The notes: generated by a model not told the origin, from the sequence alone. A DNA stretch of 64,000 bases from Mallotus nudiflorus (GCA_947683625.1 CANTUR010000793.1:6882001-6946000); one strand, 5' to 3'. Shown: positions 22,340 to 31,978, counted from the first letter of the stretch. Translations and numbers: made by a program.

Positions 22340-24485
22340 TCATTTGCGGACAAATTTGTATGAGTTCACGTTTTGCGTTCACATAAGTGCAAAAATTGTG
22401 CATTCAATTAAATCAACTAGATATGTGAGCATTAAAGGCTGGAATACGTCTTTAGGATTGAAAATATGTAGCTGAAATATTGGATTACATGTTTTAAACA
22501 ATTTGTGCATAACTTTTGTATGAGTTGACATTTTGCGTTCAAAAAGGTGCAAATGTGCAAGATTGTTCATTCAACAATCTCATTTATATTTATGAGATTA
22601 AAAAGCTAGAATATGTGATTAGTGCAATTAATATGCGATTGGAACATTGGATGTCTTGTCTAAAATCATTTGCGCACAAATTTGCACGAGTTCACGTTTT
22701 TCGTTCAAACATGCGCAAATGTGCACAAGTTGTGCATTCAATTAAATCAACTAGATTTACGAGTTTGAAATGCTAGAATATATCTTTAAGATTGAAAATA
22801 TGTAGTTGGAACATTGGATCACATGTTTTAAACAATTTGTGCTTAAATTTAGCTCAAGTTCTCATTTTGTGTCCAAACAGGAGTAAATGTGCACAAATTG
22901 TGCATTCAACAATCTCATTTATATTTATGAGTTTGAAAAGCTAGAATTTTGGATTAGTGTTATGAATATGTAATTGCAACATTGGATACCTTGTCTAAAA
23001 CCATTTGCGCACAAATTTGCACAAGTTCACGTTTTGTGTGAAAATAAGTGCAAATGTGCAAAAATTATGCATTCAATTAAATCAACTAGATTTGCGAGCT
23101 TTAAATGTAGGAATATGTCTTTAGGATTCAAAATATGTAGTTGGAACATTGGATCACATGTTTTAAACAATCTGTGTATAAACTTTGCACGAGTTAACAT
23201 TTTACGTTCACACAGGCGCAAATGTGCAAAAATTGTGCATTCAATAATCTCATTTATATTTAAGAGTTTAAAAAGCTAGAATATGTGATTAGTGTTGTGA
23301 ATACTTGATGGGAACATTGGACATCTCGTCTTAAAACCATTTGCGCACAAATTTGCACGAGTTCACGTAAAACATGCGCAAATGTGCAAAAATTGTGCAT
23401 TCAATTAAATCAACTACAATTATGAGTTTTAAAGGCTGGAATATGTCTTTAGGATTGAAAATATGTAGTTCGAACATTGGATTACATGTTTTAAGCAGTT
23501 TATGTGTAAATTTTGCATGAGTTAACATTTTGCGTTCATAGAGGTGCAAATGTGCACAAATTGTGCATTCAACAATCTCATTTATATTTATGAGTTCAAA
23601 AGGCTAGAATATGTGATTAGTGTTGTGAATATTTGATTGGAAACATTGGATATCTTGTCTTAAAACCATTTGTGCACAAATTTGCACGAGTTGACATTTT
23701 GCGTTCAAACATGCGCAAGTGTGTAAAAATTGTGCATTCATTTAAATCAACTAGATTTATGAGTTTTAAATGCTGGAATACGTCTTCAGGATTGAAAATA
23801 TGTAGCTGGAACATTGGATTAAATATATTATAAACAATTTCTCCTTAAATTTTGCGTTCGTTCTTAGAGGAGCAAATGTGCACAAATTGTGCATCCAACA
23901 ATCTCGTTTATATATTTATGAGCTTAAAAAGCTAGAATATATATGATTAGGGTTGTGAATATATGATTGGAACATTGGATATCTTGTCTAAAACCATTTG
24001 CGCACAAATTTACGCGAGTTCACATTTTGTGTTCAAGCATACGCAAATGTCCACAAATTGTGCATTGAACAAAATCAACAGCATTAATGAGTTTGAAATG
24101 CTGGAATATGTCTTCAGGATTGAAAATATGTAGTTAGAACATTGGATTACATGTTTTGAACAATTTGCGCATAAATTTTGTACGAGTGAAGGTTTTGCGT
24201 TCAAACTGGTGCAAAAGTGCAAAAATTATACATTCAATAATCTCATTTATATTTATGAGTTTATAAAGCTAAAATATGTGATTAGTGTTGTGAATTTGTG
24301 ATTGGAACATTGGATATCTTGTGTAAAAGCATTTGCGCACAAATTTGGACGAGTTCACGTTTTGCGTTCAAATAGGTGCAAATGTGCAAAAATTGTGCAC
24401 TGAACAATCTCATTTATATTTATGAGTTTGAAAAGTGATTAGTGTTATGAATATGCGATTGGAAAATTGGATACCTTGTCTAAAA
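22340..24485. repeat. HOR copy 8 (2146 bp)
   Basis: Complete unit order. It begins TCATTTGCGGAC instead of CCATTTGCGCAC. Dimer 4 is the short GTTCACGTAAAACATG variant. Confidence 0.87.
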
Positions 24486-25056
24486 CCATTTGCGCACAAA
24501 TTTGCATGAGTTCAAATTTTACGTTCACACAAGCGCAAAAATTGTGCATTCAATTAAATCAACTAGATTTATGAGCTTTAAAGGCTGGAATACGTCTTTA
24601 GGATTCAAAATATGTAGTTGGAATATTGGATTACATGTTTTAAACAATTTGTGCATAACTTTTGCACGAGTTGACATTTTGCGTTTAAAAAAGCGTGATT
24701 GTGCAAGATTGTTCATTCAACAATCTAATTTATATTTGTGAGATTAAAAGGCTAGAATATGTGATTAGTGCTATTAATATGCGATTGGAACATTGGATGT
24801 CTTGTCTAAAACCATTTGCGCATAAATTTGCACGAGTTCACATTTTTCGTTCAAACATGCGCAAATGTGCACAAGTTGTGCATTCAATTAAATCAACTAG
24901 ATTTATGAGTTTAAAATGCTGGAATATGTCTTTAGGATTGAAAATATGTAGTTGGAACATTGGATCACATGTTTTAAATAATTTGTGCATAAATTTAGCA
25001 CGAGTTATCATTTTGCGTCCAAACAGGCGCAAATGTGCACAAATTGTGCATTCAGC

Positions 25057-25061
25057 AATCT
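25057..25061. other. Target-site duplication of element B, left copy (AATCT)
   Basis: AATCT just before the LTR start TGATGTG, repeated at 31974-31978. Intact satellite copies read CAACAATCTCATTTATATT at this place. Confidence 0.93.
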
Positions 25062-25886
25062 TGATGTGAATCCAAGTTCAAAGCCTAAAGAGATCCAAGA
25101 TCCATTAATAGTACAAGAAGGCCGAATCACAAGGTCCAAATCTAAGAAGGTTCAAGAAGCCATATTGGGTTTAATTAGGGACATTTAGAAAGCCCAAGAA
25201 TTTCAACCCAAAAAGGCATCCATGGAGGCCCAAGGAATAATATTTAACTTGTTTTTGTGTTAATAACAATTTGGGTTACATATAGCCACCATATACAAGT
25301 TAATGGGGTAATTAATACCATGTAATGGCTATTAATGTGGGTAGTGGTTATTAAGAGTTAATGGGGTAATTAACACCAAGTAATGGCTATTAATGTGGGT
25401 GGTGGTTATCAAGGCCATTTAAGAGTAAAAGTAATCCTATGTGTGTGAGTCTATTTTAGTAGTGTGTGCATGGACTTGTACTCTATATAAACAAGTCCTT
25501 TTCTTTCTTTTATAGCATGAATGAATTTGATATATGAATTATAACTTTTTTTGAGTTTTTTTGTAAGGAATTTTGTCTTTAATTTCTTGCATAAACTTTG
25601 TGACTTATCAAGCTTTATTCTAGCTTGTGGTGTCAAAATCTAAATCTTTGTTTTCTTATTATTTATCAAACTTTCTTATTTGTGGCATAAGAGGAAATTC
25701 AAAGTCTATCTTAGTATCTTTATCCTTGTTGGTAAAGGGGTTAAGTAGCATCTATCTTCTTACTTCAATCTTTGAACGATCCGAATTTGTGGATTAAATT
25801 GGTAATTTCTAGTTTTCTTCTAATTCAACTTATCATAGTATTCTTGCTATTGGGGATTTAATTGATGAAACCAACAATTCCCATCA
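25062..25886 (+). repeat. Element B 5' LTR (825 bp)
   Basis: TGATGTGAATCC...CCCATCA, the same length as 31149-31973. Its first 127 bases still hold the open pol tail (GRITRSKSKKVQEA, to the stop at 25186-25188), which in the 3' LTR is cut short. Two tandem-like blocks with AATGGCTATTAATGTGGGT occur at about 25323-25410. Confidence 0.96.
25484..25490 (+). promoter_or_regulatory. TATA box in element B 5' LTR
   Basis: TATATAA in ACTCTATATAAACAAG, about the middle of the LTR, a typical plant LTR promoter position. The 3' LTR reads TGTATAA at the matching place (about 31571). Sequence evidence only. Confidence 0.6.
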
Positions 25887-25890
25887 TAAG

Positions 25891-25902
25891 TGGTATCAGA
25901 GC
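25891..25902 (+). other. Element B primer-binding site (initiator Met tRNA)
   Basis: TGGTATCAGAGC four bases after the LTR end CATCA, followed by ATTGGCTC. Perfect match to the usual plant initiator-Met primer site; minus-strand cDNA synthesis starts here. Confidence 0.95.
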
Positions 25903-26593
25903 ATTGGCTCAAGATTGAGGTTTACGTATCCAAAATTATCTTTTAGTTCTCAATATCTTGTGTTCATCTTATATTTTTCACCTTTCTTGCTATCTATTAT
26001 TCTTGTTATTTTTTTTATTCTTCTTATCTCAAGATTTTGTTTACATATATCAAAAAAAAAATTATTATCTTTGAGATTTTTGTGATACCTTTCAATTCGT
26101 GCATATATCAAAAAACAAAAAAAGAAATTCGTCCATAAAAAAAATGTTATCTTTGATATTCTTGTGTTAGATCTCAGTTTACACTAAAAAAAAAAATTGA
26201 CTCTTCATATTCCATTGAGATCTATCTTTATAATTCTGTCTCTTTGTGTTCTTTGATGATCTATCTTTGTTTTTCATTTCTATTAGCCTATTTGTTATAA
26301 ATTGTTCATTTCTCTAAGCCTACCTTATTATTTTTTTATTAGTCTACCTTATTTTTTCTTAATCATTGATTACTACATTCTTGAATTTTGTTTGATTGAG
26401 AAACTTAGTTCATCTAAGAAATCAAAAGGCAAATTTGAGAGGTAAAAGGCAAGAGTGTGAGATCATTAGAGAAAAAGCCAAAATTGAGTGTAAACACAAG
26501 TGGTATACATCAAGTTTGAGTGAAACACGCAAGGGAGTGTTGTGACATTGTTTCTTTTTATTTTCTTTTGTTAAAATTTTAGGTTTTACAATC
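25903..26593 (+). other. Element B untranslated leader
   Basis: About 690 bp of T-rich sequence with A runs and no credible open frame. It ends in GTTTTACAATC before the gag ATG. The block AGTGAAACACGCAAGGGAGTGTTGTGA (26519-26545) has a close counterpart in element C at about 33548-33574, so this leader part is shared between the two families. Confidence 0.8.
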
Positions 26594-27061
26594 ATGTCAA
26601 AAGACACAAGTTCTTCTTCTACAAATGATCATGTGATTCAAGCTATGCAACAACAATTTGAAAGAATGTTTAACATGATGGCGGGAGTCAATGAGAAATT
26701 GGAGAGGCATGATGGCATCCTTAACCAATTACAAGGAGAGCCTAGACAAAGGAGACGTCCACCAATTGACCAAGAGGACTATGAAGGAGAGGATGAATTG
26801 GATGATGATCAAGTCACCTTGGTGGGACAACAAATCAATCCTAGGAGACAAGCTAGGAGAGGACGTCCTAATGATGATGTTGATCACAACCTTGGAAGCA
26901 TCAAAATGAAGATGCCTTCATTCCAAGGAAGAAATGATCCAGATGTGTACCTTGAATGGGAGAGGAAAGTGGAACTCATCTTCGAATGTCATAATTATTC
27001 GGAGGAGAAAAAGGTAAAACTTGCCGCTGTTGAGTTTAGTGATTATGCAATTGTTTGGTAG
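26594..27061 (+). CDS. gag: Element B Gag N-terminal part (open segment)
   Basis: 155 residues from an ATG. The first 60 are Gln/Glu/Met-rich and likely helical (HVIQAMQQQFERMFNMMAGV). An Arg-rich then acidic linker follows (RQRRRPP, EDELDDDQ). The conserved Gag core starts at DHNLGSIKMKMPSFQGRNDP and runs through YLEWERKVELIFECHNYSEE to DYAIVW. It ends at a TAG where relatives read Trp-Trp-Asp-Gln. Gag forms the virus-like particle that packages element RNA in the cytoplasm. Confidence 0.92.
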   Translation: MSKDTSSSSTNDHVIQAMQQQFERMFNMMAGVNEKLERHDGILNQLQGEPRQRRRPPIDQEDYEGEDELDDDQVTLVGQQINPRRQARRGRPNDDVDHNLGSIKMKMPSFQGRNDPDVYLEWERKVELIFECHNYSEEKKVKLAAVEFSDYAIVW

Positions 27062-27103
27062 GATTAATTTTGCAAGGAAAGATGTAGATATGGAGAAAGA
27101 CTC

Positions 27104-27463
27104 GTGGAGTCTTGGAGGGAAATGAAGCAAATCATGAGAAAGAGGTTTGTTCCAAGCCACTACTATAGAGAGCTTCATCAAAGGTTACAAACTCTAATTC
27201 AAGGATCCATGAGCGTGGAGGAGTATCACAAAGAAATGGAGAAGGCTATGATTAGAGCAAATGTGGTAGAAGATCGTGAAGCTACCATGGCAAGGTTCTT
27301 GAGAGGGCTAAAAAAAAACATTGCTGATGTTGTTGATTTGAAACATTATGTGGAGATTGAAGATATGGTGAATTTGGCCATGAAAGTGGAAAGGCAATTG
27401 AAAGGAAAGAGGTATGATTCTAAACCAAATGTGGGTTCTTCTTCTTCTTGGAAAACTTCTTAG
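27104..27463 (+). CDS. gag: Element B Gag middle part (open segment)
   Basis: 119 residues in the same frame as the upstream segment. It continues the capsid-like Gag core: MRKRFVPSHYYRELHQRLQT, then the SVEEYHKEMEKAMIRA helix and DREATMARFLRGL, conserved with A and C. It then passes into a Lys/Ser-rich linker and ends at TAG 27461-27463 just before the zinc-knuckle segment. Confidence 0.93.
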   Translation: MESWREMKQIMRKRFVPSHYYRELHQRLQTLIQGSMSVEEYHKEMEKAMIRANVVEDREATMARFLRGLKKNIADVVDLKHYVEIEDMVNLAMKVERQLKGKRYDSKPNVGSSSSWKTS

Positions 27464-27499
27464 GGGAAAAAGGATGATAAACCTTTTAATAAGTCAAAA

Positions 27500-29329
27500 G
27501 TGGAAGAAACTAAACCTAAAATTGACTTGGGTAATAAGGGAAAGGGTGAGAATCAACCAGCCCAAACTAGGGGAATCAAATGTTTTAAGTGTTTGGGTCA
27601 TGGGCACATTGCTAGGGAATGTCCAAATAAGAAAGCTATGATTCTAAGGGATGGTGATATTGAATCGGAGAGTGAGGGGGATACTGATGATGATATGCCT
27701 TCTTTAGAAGATTGTAGTGATGTTGAATGTGCTAAGGGAGATAATCTTGTTGTTCAAAGAACATTGAGTTTGCAAAATAAACATTATGTCCATAGGGAGC
27801 AAAGGGAAAATTTGTTTCATACTCATTTTTTGATTTCTAACAAGTTGTGCAACATGATTGTGGATAGTGGAAGTTGCACTAATGTAGCAAGCACTTTGCT
27901 AGTGGAGAAATTGAAGTTGCCTACTACCAAGCACCCAAGACCATACAAGTTGCAATGGCTTAATGAAAGTGGAGTTATAAAGGTAAATAAGCAAGTTCTA
28001 ATTTCTTTTCAAATTGGTAGATATAAGGATGAGGTGTTGTGTGATGTGTTACCAATGTTGGCCGGATATATGTTGTTGGGGAGACCTTGGCAATATGATA
28101 GAAGGGCTAATCATGATGGATTAAAAAATATGTATACTTTGACTATGGATGGAAAAAGGTTTAACCTTGGACCATTAACTCCAAAACAAATTTTTGAAGA
28201 CCAAATGCGCATCAAGCAACAATATGAAGAAATGGGTTCTTCATTGGGAAATTCTTTGGGAAGGGAAACCTTTGAGAGTAAAGAGAAAGGTGAGATGAGT
28301 GAACCTAAAAATTCTAATTCTCTTGACCAAAATGGGAAACACAGGGTGAGACAAAACAAGAAAGGTTCAAATGAAAGAAAAATGAGTGTTTATGCAAAAA
28401 TGAGTGATGTGAAGGAAGCTATGCTTTTGAGGCAACACATGCTTGTACTTATGTACAAGGAGATTTTGCATATTTCTAATGAAATAACCAATGGTTTGCC
28501 TAGTGTTGTTGTTGATCTTTTGCAGGTTTATGAAGATTTATTTCCAGAAGAAATTCCAAATGGTTTGCCACCTAAAAGAGGCATTGAGCACCAAATTGAT
28601 TTCATACCTGGAGTAAGCATTCCAAATAGACCAGCATATAGATGTAATCTGGAGGAGACCAAGGAAATCCAAAAGCAAGTGAGTGAGCTTATGGAGAAGG
28701 GTTATGTTCATGAAAGCATGAGTCCATGTGCCGTACCCGTCTTGTTAGTGCCTAAGAAAGATGGAACTTGGAGGATGTGTGTTGATTGTCGTGCCATCAA
28801 CAAAATCATGGTGAAGTATAGACATCCCATTCCTAGGCTAGATGACATGTTTGATGAATTGCATGGTTCATATTTGTTTTCAAAAATTGATTTGAAATCT
28901 GGTTATCATCAAATTAGAATGAGAGAAGGTGATGAATGGAAAACAACTTTTAAAACTAAACATGGTTTATATGAGTGGTTAGTAATGCCTTTTGGTTTAA
29001 CTAATGCACCAAGCACTTTCATGAGATTGATGAATCATGTTTTAAGAGCATTCATAGGCAAATTTATTGTTGTCTATTTTGATGATATCTTGGTTTATAA
29101 CAAAAATTTAGATAAGCATGTACAACATTTGACTTGTGTTTTTGATGTGCTTAGAGAAGAGAAGTTGTATGCTAATCTAAATAAATGTTGTTTTTGCACT
29201 AATGAAATTAATTTTCTTGGATATATTGTCAATGACAAGGGCATTCATGTTGATCAAGAAAAGGTAAAAGTAATTAGAGAATGGCCAACACCCATAAGTG
29301 TAAGTGATGCAAGAAGCTTTCATGGTTAG
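27500..29329 (+). CDS. pol: Element B zinc knuckle, protease and reverse transcriptase (open segment)
   Basis: 609 residues, the longest open frame of the window. Order: CCHC knuckle C28-C31-H36-C41 (CFKCLGHGHIAREC); acidic linker; aspartic protease with the canonical active site D122-S-G (IVDSGSCTNVAS) and LLGRPW; charged linker; reverse transcriptase with LVPKKDGTWRMCVDCRAIN, the SKIDLKSGYHQI block, WLVMPFGLTNAPSTF and the catalytic YFDD at residues 526-529 (DNA 29075-29086); start of the connection domain. It ends after SDARSFHG because one T is missing, while the next frame continues the same protein. It makes cDNA from element RNA in the particle. Confidence 0.97.
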   Translation: MEETKPKIDLGNKGKGENQPAQTRGIKCFKCLGHGHIARECPNKKAMILRDGDIESESEGDTDDDMPSLEDCSDVECAKGDNLVVQRTLSLQNKHYVHREQRENLFHTHFLISNKLCNMIVDSGSCTNVASTLLVEKLKLPTTKHPRPYKLQWLNESGVIKVNKQVLISFQIGRYKDEVLCDVLPMLAGYMLLGRPWQYDRRANHDGLKNMYTLTMDGKRFNLGPLTPKQIFEDQMRIKQQYEEMGSSLGNSLGRETFESKEKGEMSEPKNSNSLDQNGKHRVRQNKKGSNERKMSVYAKMSDVKEAMLLRQHMLVLMYKEILHISNEITNGLPSVVVDLLQVYEDLFPEEIPNGLPPKRGIEHQIDFIPGVSIPNRPAYRCNLEETKEIQKQVSELMEKGYVHESMSPCAVPVLLVPKKDGTWRMCVDCRAINKIMVKYRHPIPRLDDMFDELHGSYLFSKIDLKSGYHQIRMREGDEWKTTFKTKHGLYEWLVMPFGLTNAPSTFMRLMNHVLRAFIGKFIVVYFDDILVYNKNLDKHVQHLTCVFDVLREEKLYANLNKCCFCTNEINFLGYIVNDKGIHVDQEKVKVIREWPTPISVSDARSFHG

Positions 29330-30135
29330 CTAGCTTTTATAGAAGGTTCATTAAAAAATTTTCTACCATAGCTGCACCTTTAACTGAATGCATCAAAAAG
29401 AATGTTGGTTTTAAGTGGGGAATTGAACAAGATGAGGCTTTTAACTTGCTAAAAGACAAATTAAGTTCTGCACCCTTGTTATCTTTGCCAAATTTTACTA
29501 AACCTTTTGAGATTGAGTGCGATGCAAGTGGCATAGGTATTGGAGGAGTTTTGATGCAAGAAGGCAAGCCCATAGCATTCTTTAGTGAAAAGCTAAGTGG
29601 AGCAAGTCTAAACTACCCTACATATGACAAGGAGTTCTATGCATTGGTGAGGGTTCTAAGGACATGGCAGCATTACCTTGGTTACAAAGAATTCATAATT
29701 CACACTAACCATGAGTCCTTGAAGTATCTCAAAGGACAAGGAAAGCTCAACAAGAGACATGCAAAATGGGTGGAATTCATTGAATCCTTTCCATACATCA
29801 TTAAGTACAAGCAAGGGAAAGAAAATGTGGTGGCCGATGCATTGTCAAGAAGGTATGCCTTGATCTCTAAACTTGATGAAAAATTATTAGGATTTGAATA
29901 CATCAAAGATCTTTATTCTAATGATCCTGATTTTGCTAATGTTTATAGGGCATGTGAGAAAGGGGGTTTTGATAAGTTCTATAAGTTTGATGGTTTTCTT
30001 TTTCAGGAAAACAAATTGTGTGTGCCACAAAGTTCTTTAAGAGAGTTACTTGTGAGAGAGGCACATAGTGGAGGTTTAATGGGGCATTTTGGGATTAAGA
30101 AAACTTTGGATGTGTTGGGTGAACATTTCTTTTAG
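29330..30135 (+). CDS. pol: Element B RNase H and integrase zinc-finger start (open segment)
   Basis: Open from just after the frameshift; there is no start codon because this is internal polyprotein. It opens with the connection region (ASFYRRFIKKFSTIAAPLT). RNase H acidic residues are seen in IECDASGIGIG, YDKEFYALV, IHTNHESL and NVVADALSRR. The third, normally Asp in HTDHES, is Asn here, which should weaken or abolish activity. The end holds the two His of the integrase finger (REAHSGGLMGHFG). It stops at TAG 30133-30135, where relatives have Trp-Pro. Confidence 0.93.
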
Positions 30136-30141
30136 CCACAC

Positions 30142-31242
30142 ATGAAAATGGATGTTAAGAGAATTTGTGAGAAATGCATTACTTGCAAACAAGCCAAATC
30201 TAAAGCAATGCCTCATGGTTTGTATACACCTCTTAGCATACCAAATGAACCTTGGGTAGACATTTCTATGGATTTTGTTTTAGGATTACCTAGGTCCAAG
30301 GGAGGGAGAGATTCCATTTTTGTTGTTGTGGATAGGTTTATCAAAATGGCACATTTCATTCCATGTCACAAGATGGATGATGCAACCCATATTGCCAATC
30401 TATTCTTCAAGGAGATTGTTAGGCTACATGGAGTGCCAAGGACCATTGTGAGTGATAGGGATGTCAAATTCCTAAGTCACTTTTGGAAGACTCTTTGGGG
30501 AAAGATGGGGACAAAGCTTTTGTATTCTAAAACTTGTCATCCACAAACGGATGGACAAACAGAGGTGGTCAATAGGACACTTTCAACACTTTTGAGGGCT
30601 GTCATCCAAAGAAATTTGAAGAATTGGGAAGAATGTTTGCCACATGTGGAATTTGCTTACAATAGGAGTGTGCATGGTTCAACAAATTGCTCACCATTTG
30701 AAGTTGTGTATGGATTCAACCCATTGACTCCATTAGATTTGCTACCATTGCCATTGGACAAAGCTAATCTAGAGGGGAAACAAAAAGCTGAGTTCATTAA
30801 GACTTTGCATGAGAGGGTGCATGCAAACATTGAGAAGAAGACACTCCAATATGAAAAGCAACACAACAAAGGGAGGAAGCAAGTCATTTTTGAGCCCGGA
30901 GATTGGGTGTGGGTGTACTTGAGGAAGGAAAGATTTCCTAACCAAAGGAAATCAAAGCTTATGCCAAGAGGAGATGGTCCTTTTAAAGTGCATCAACGCA
31001 TCAACAACAATGCCTACAAGCTAGAACTTCCAAGTGAGTATGGCAATGTTAGTGCTACTTTCAATGTTAGTAACTTGTCTTTATTTGATGTAGGTGATAA
31101 AGATGATGGAGTTGATCTGAGGATAAATCCTTTTGAAGAAAGGGGGAATGATGTGAATCCAAGTTCAAAGCCTAAAGAGATCCAAGATCCATTAATAGTA
31201 CAAGAAGGCCCAATCATAAGGTCCAAATCCAAGAAGCTTTAA
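30142..31242 (+). CDS. pol: Element B integrase with tail extending into the 3' LTR (open segment)
   Basis: 366 residues: the two Cys of the HHCC finger (C12, C15), then a full D,D35E triad D44 (ISMDFVLGLP), D105 (IVSDRDVKF) and E141 (GQTEVVNRTL) with 35 residues between the last two. The C-terminal GPY/F module follows (RKERFPNQRKSKLMPRGDGPF), then ATFNVSNLSLFDVGD. The purine tract is read as NPFEERGND, and the last 31 codons lie in the LTR (GPIIRSKSKK). No chromodomain is seen. Relative to the 5' LTR copy, a C-to-T stop removes the last 11 or so residues. Confidence 0.95.
   Translation: MKMDVKRICEKCITCKQAKSKAMPHGLYTPLSIPNEPWVDISMDFVLGLPRSKGGRDSIFVVVDRFIKMAHFIPCHKMDDATHIANLFFKEIVRLHGVPRTIVSDRDVKFLSHFWKTLWGKMGTKLLYSKTCHPQTDGQTEVVNRTLSTLLRAVIQRNLKNWEECLPHVEFAYNRSVHGSTNCSPFEVVYGFNPLTPLDLLPLPLDKANLEGKQKAEFIKTLHERVHANIEKKTLQYEKQHNKGRKQVIFEPGDWVWVYLRKERFPNQRKSKLMPRGDGPFKVHQRINNNAYKLELPSEYGNVSATFNVSNLSLFDVGDKDDGVDLRINPFEERGNDVNPSSKPKEIQDPLIVQEGPIIRSKSKKL
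31135..31148 (+). other. Element B polypurine tract
   Basis: GAAGAAAGGGGGAA directly before the 3' LTR start TGATGTG. An uninterrupted purine run, it is also read as part of the integrase tail (Phe-Glu-Glu-Arg-Gly-Asn). Confidence 0.93.
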
Positions 31243-31973
31243 GAAGCCATATTAGGTTTAATTAGGGACATTTGGAAAGCCCAAGAATTTCAACCCAATA
31301 AGGCATCCATGGAGGCCCAAGGAATAATATTTAACTTGTTTTTGTGTTAATAACAATTTGGGTTATATATAGCCACCATGTACAAGTTAATGGGGTAATT
31401 AATACCAAGTAATGGCTATTAATGTGGGTAGTGGTTATTAAGAGTAAATGGGGTAATTAATACCAAGTAATGGCTATTAATGTGGGTGGTGGTTATCAAG
31501 GCCATTTAAGAGTAAAAGTAATCCTATGTGTGTGAGTCTATTTTAGTAGTGTGTGCATGGACTTGTACTCTGTATAAACAAGTCCTTTTCTTTCTTTTGT
31601 AGCATGAATGAATTTGATATATGAATTATAACTTTGTTTGAGTTTTTTTGTGAGGAATTTTGTCTTTAATTTCTTGCATAAACTTTGTGACTTATCAAGC
31701 TTTATTCTAGCTTGTGGTGTCAAAATCTAAATCTTTGTTTTCTTGTTATTTATCAAACTTTCTTGTTTGTGGCATAAGAAGAAATTCAAAGTCTATCTTA
31801 GTATCTTTATCCTTGTTGGTAAAGGGGTTAAGTCGCATCTATCTTCTTACTTCAATCTTTGAACGATCCGAATTTGTGGATTAAATTGGAAATTTCTAGT
31901 TTTCTTCAAATTCAACTTATCATAGTTTTCTTGCTATTGGGGAGTTAATTGATGAAACCTACAATTCCCATCA
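31149..31973 (+). repeat. Element B 3' LTR (825 bp)
   Basis: Repeats 25062-25886 at equal length with about 26 substitutions by eye, several of them C/T or G/A. It is followed by the target duplication AATCT and satellite. Confidence 0.96.
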
Positions 31974-31978
31974 AATCT
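31974..31978. other. Target-site duplication of element B, right copy (AATCT)
   Basis: AATCT immediately after CCCATCA, continuing as CATTTATATTTATGAG, the expected satellite continuation. Confidence 0.93.

Larger units (their letters stand above)
11582..25061. repeat. Satellite array, segment 2 (six full HOR copies plus partial ones)
   Basis: The most regular stretch of the array: HOR starts at 11751, 13734, 15879, 18028, 20194, 22340 and 24486, with spacings 1983, 2145, 2149, 2166, 2146 and 2146. All copies keep the unit order seen at 5-2178. No gene or mobile element was found inside. It ends at the target duplication AATCT of element B. Confidence 0.96.
26594..31242 (+). pseudogene. gag-pol: Element B gag-pol polyprotein, disrupted
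   Basis: One gag-pol frame from the ATG at 26594 to the integrase tail inside the 3' LTR. Lesions: TAG 27059-27061 and TAA 27065-27067 (homologues have Trp-Asp-Gln), TAG 27461-27463, loss of one T at about 29324-29328 shifting the frame at His-Gly, TAG 30133-30135 (Trp in homologues), and TAA 31240-31242 in the tail (Gln in the 5' LTR copy). Apart from the one-base loss these are C-to-T or G-to-A changes. Everything else is readable, so this is the best preserved guide to the family here. Confidence 0.95.
25062..31973 (+). mobile_element. Element B: Ty3/gypsy LTR retrotransposon, near-complete, plus strand
   Basis: 6912 bp with two 825-bp LTRs (25062-25886 and 31149-31973), an exact initiator-Met primer-binding site at 25891-25902, a polypurine tract ending at 31148 and AATCT target duplications. 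Gene order is gag, protease, reverse transcriptase, RNase H, integrase. LTR ends are TGATG...CATCA, a form I associate with CRM-type centromeric elements, though this is not proof. By eye about 26 of 825 LTR sites differ (about 3 %) with no length change, so it is fairly young. In-frame stops and one frameshift prevent a complete polyprotein. Confidence 0.98.

Noticed and set aside
24985..25188. 67-codon frame joining satellite and the element B 5' LTR
   Set aside because: It is a chance fusion across the insertion junction at 25061/25062. Only the part after 25062 is meaningful, as a copy of the LTR-encoded pol tail.
30895..31242. Chromodomain at the integrase C-terminus
   Set aside because: After the GPF module I see no aromatic cage pattern or YLVKWKGY-like block in A, B or C, so I do not call a classical chromodomain.
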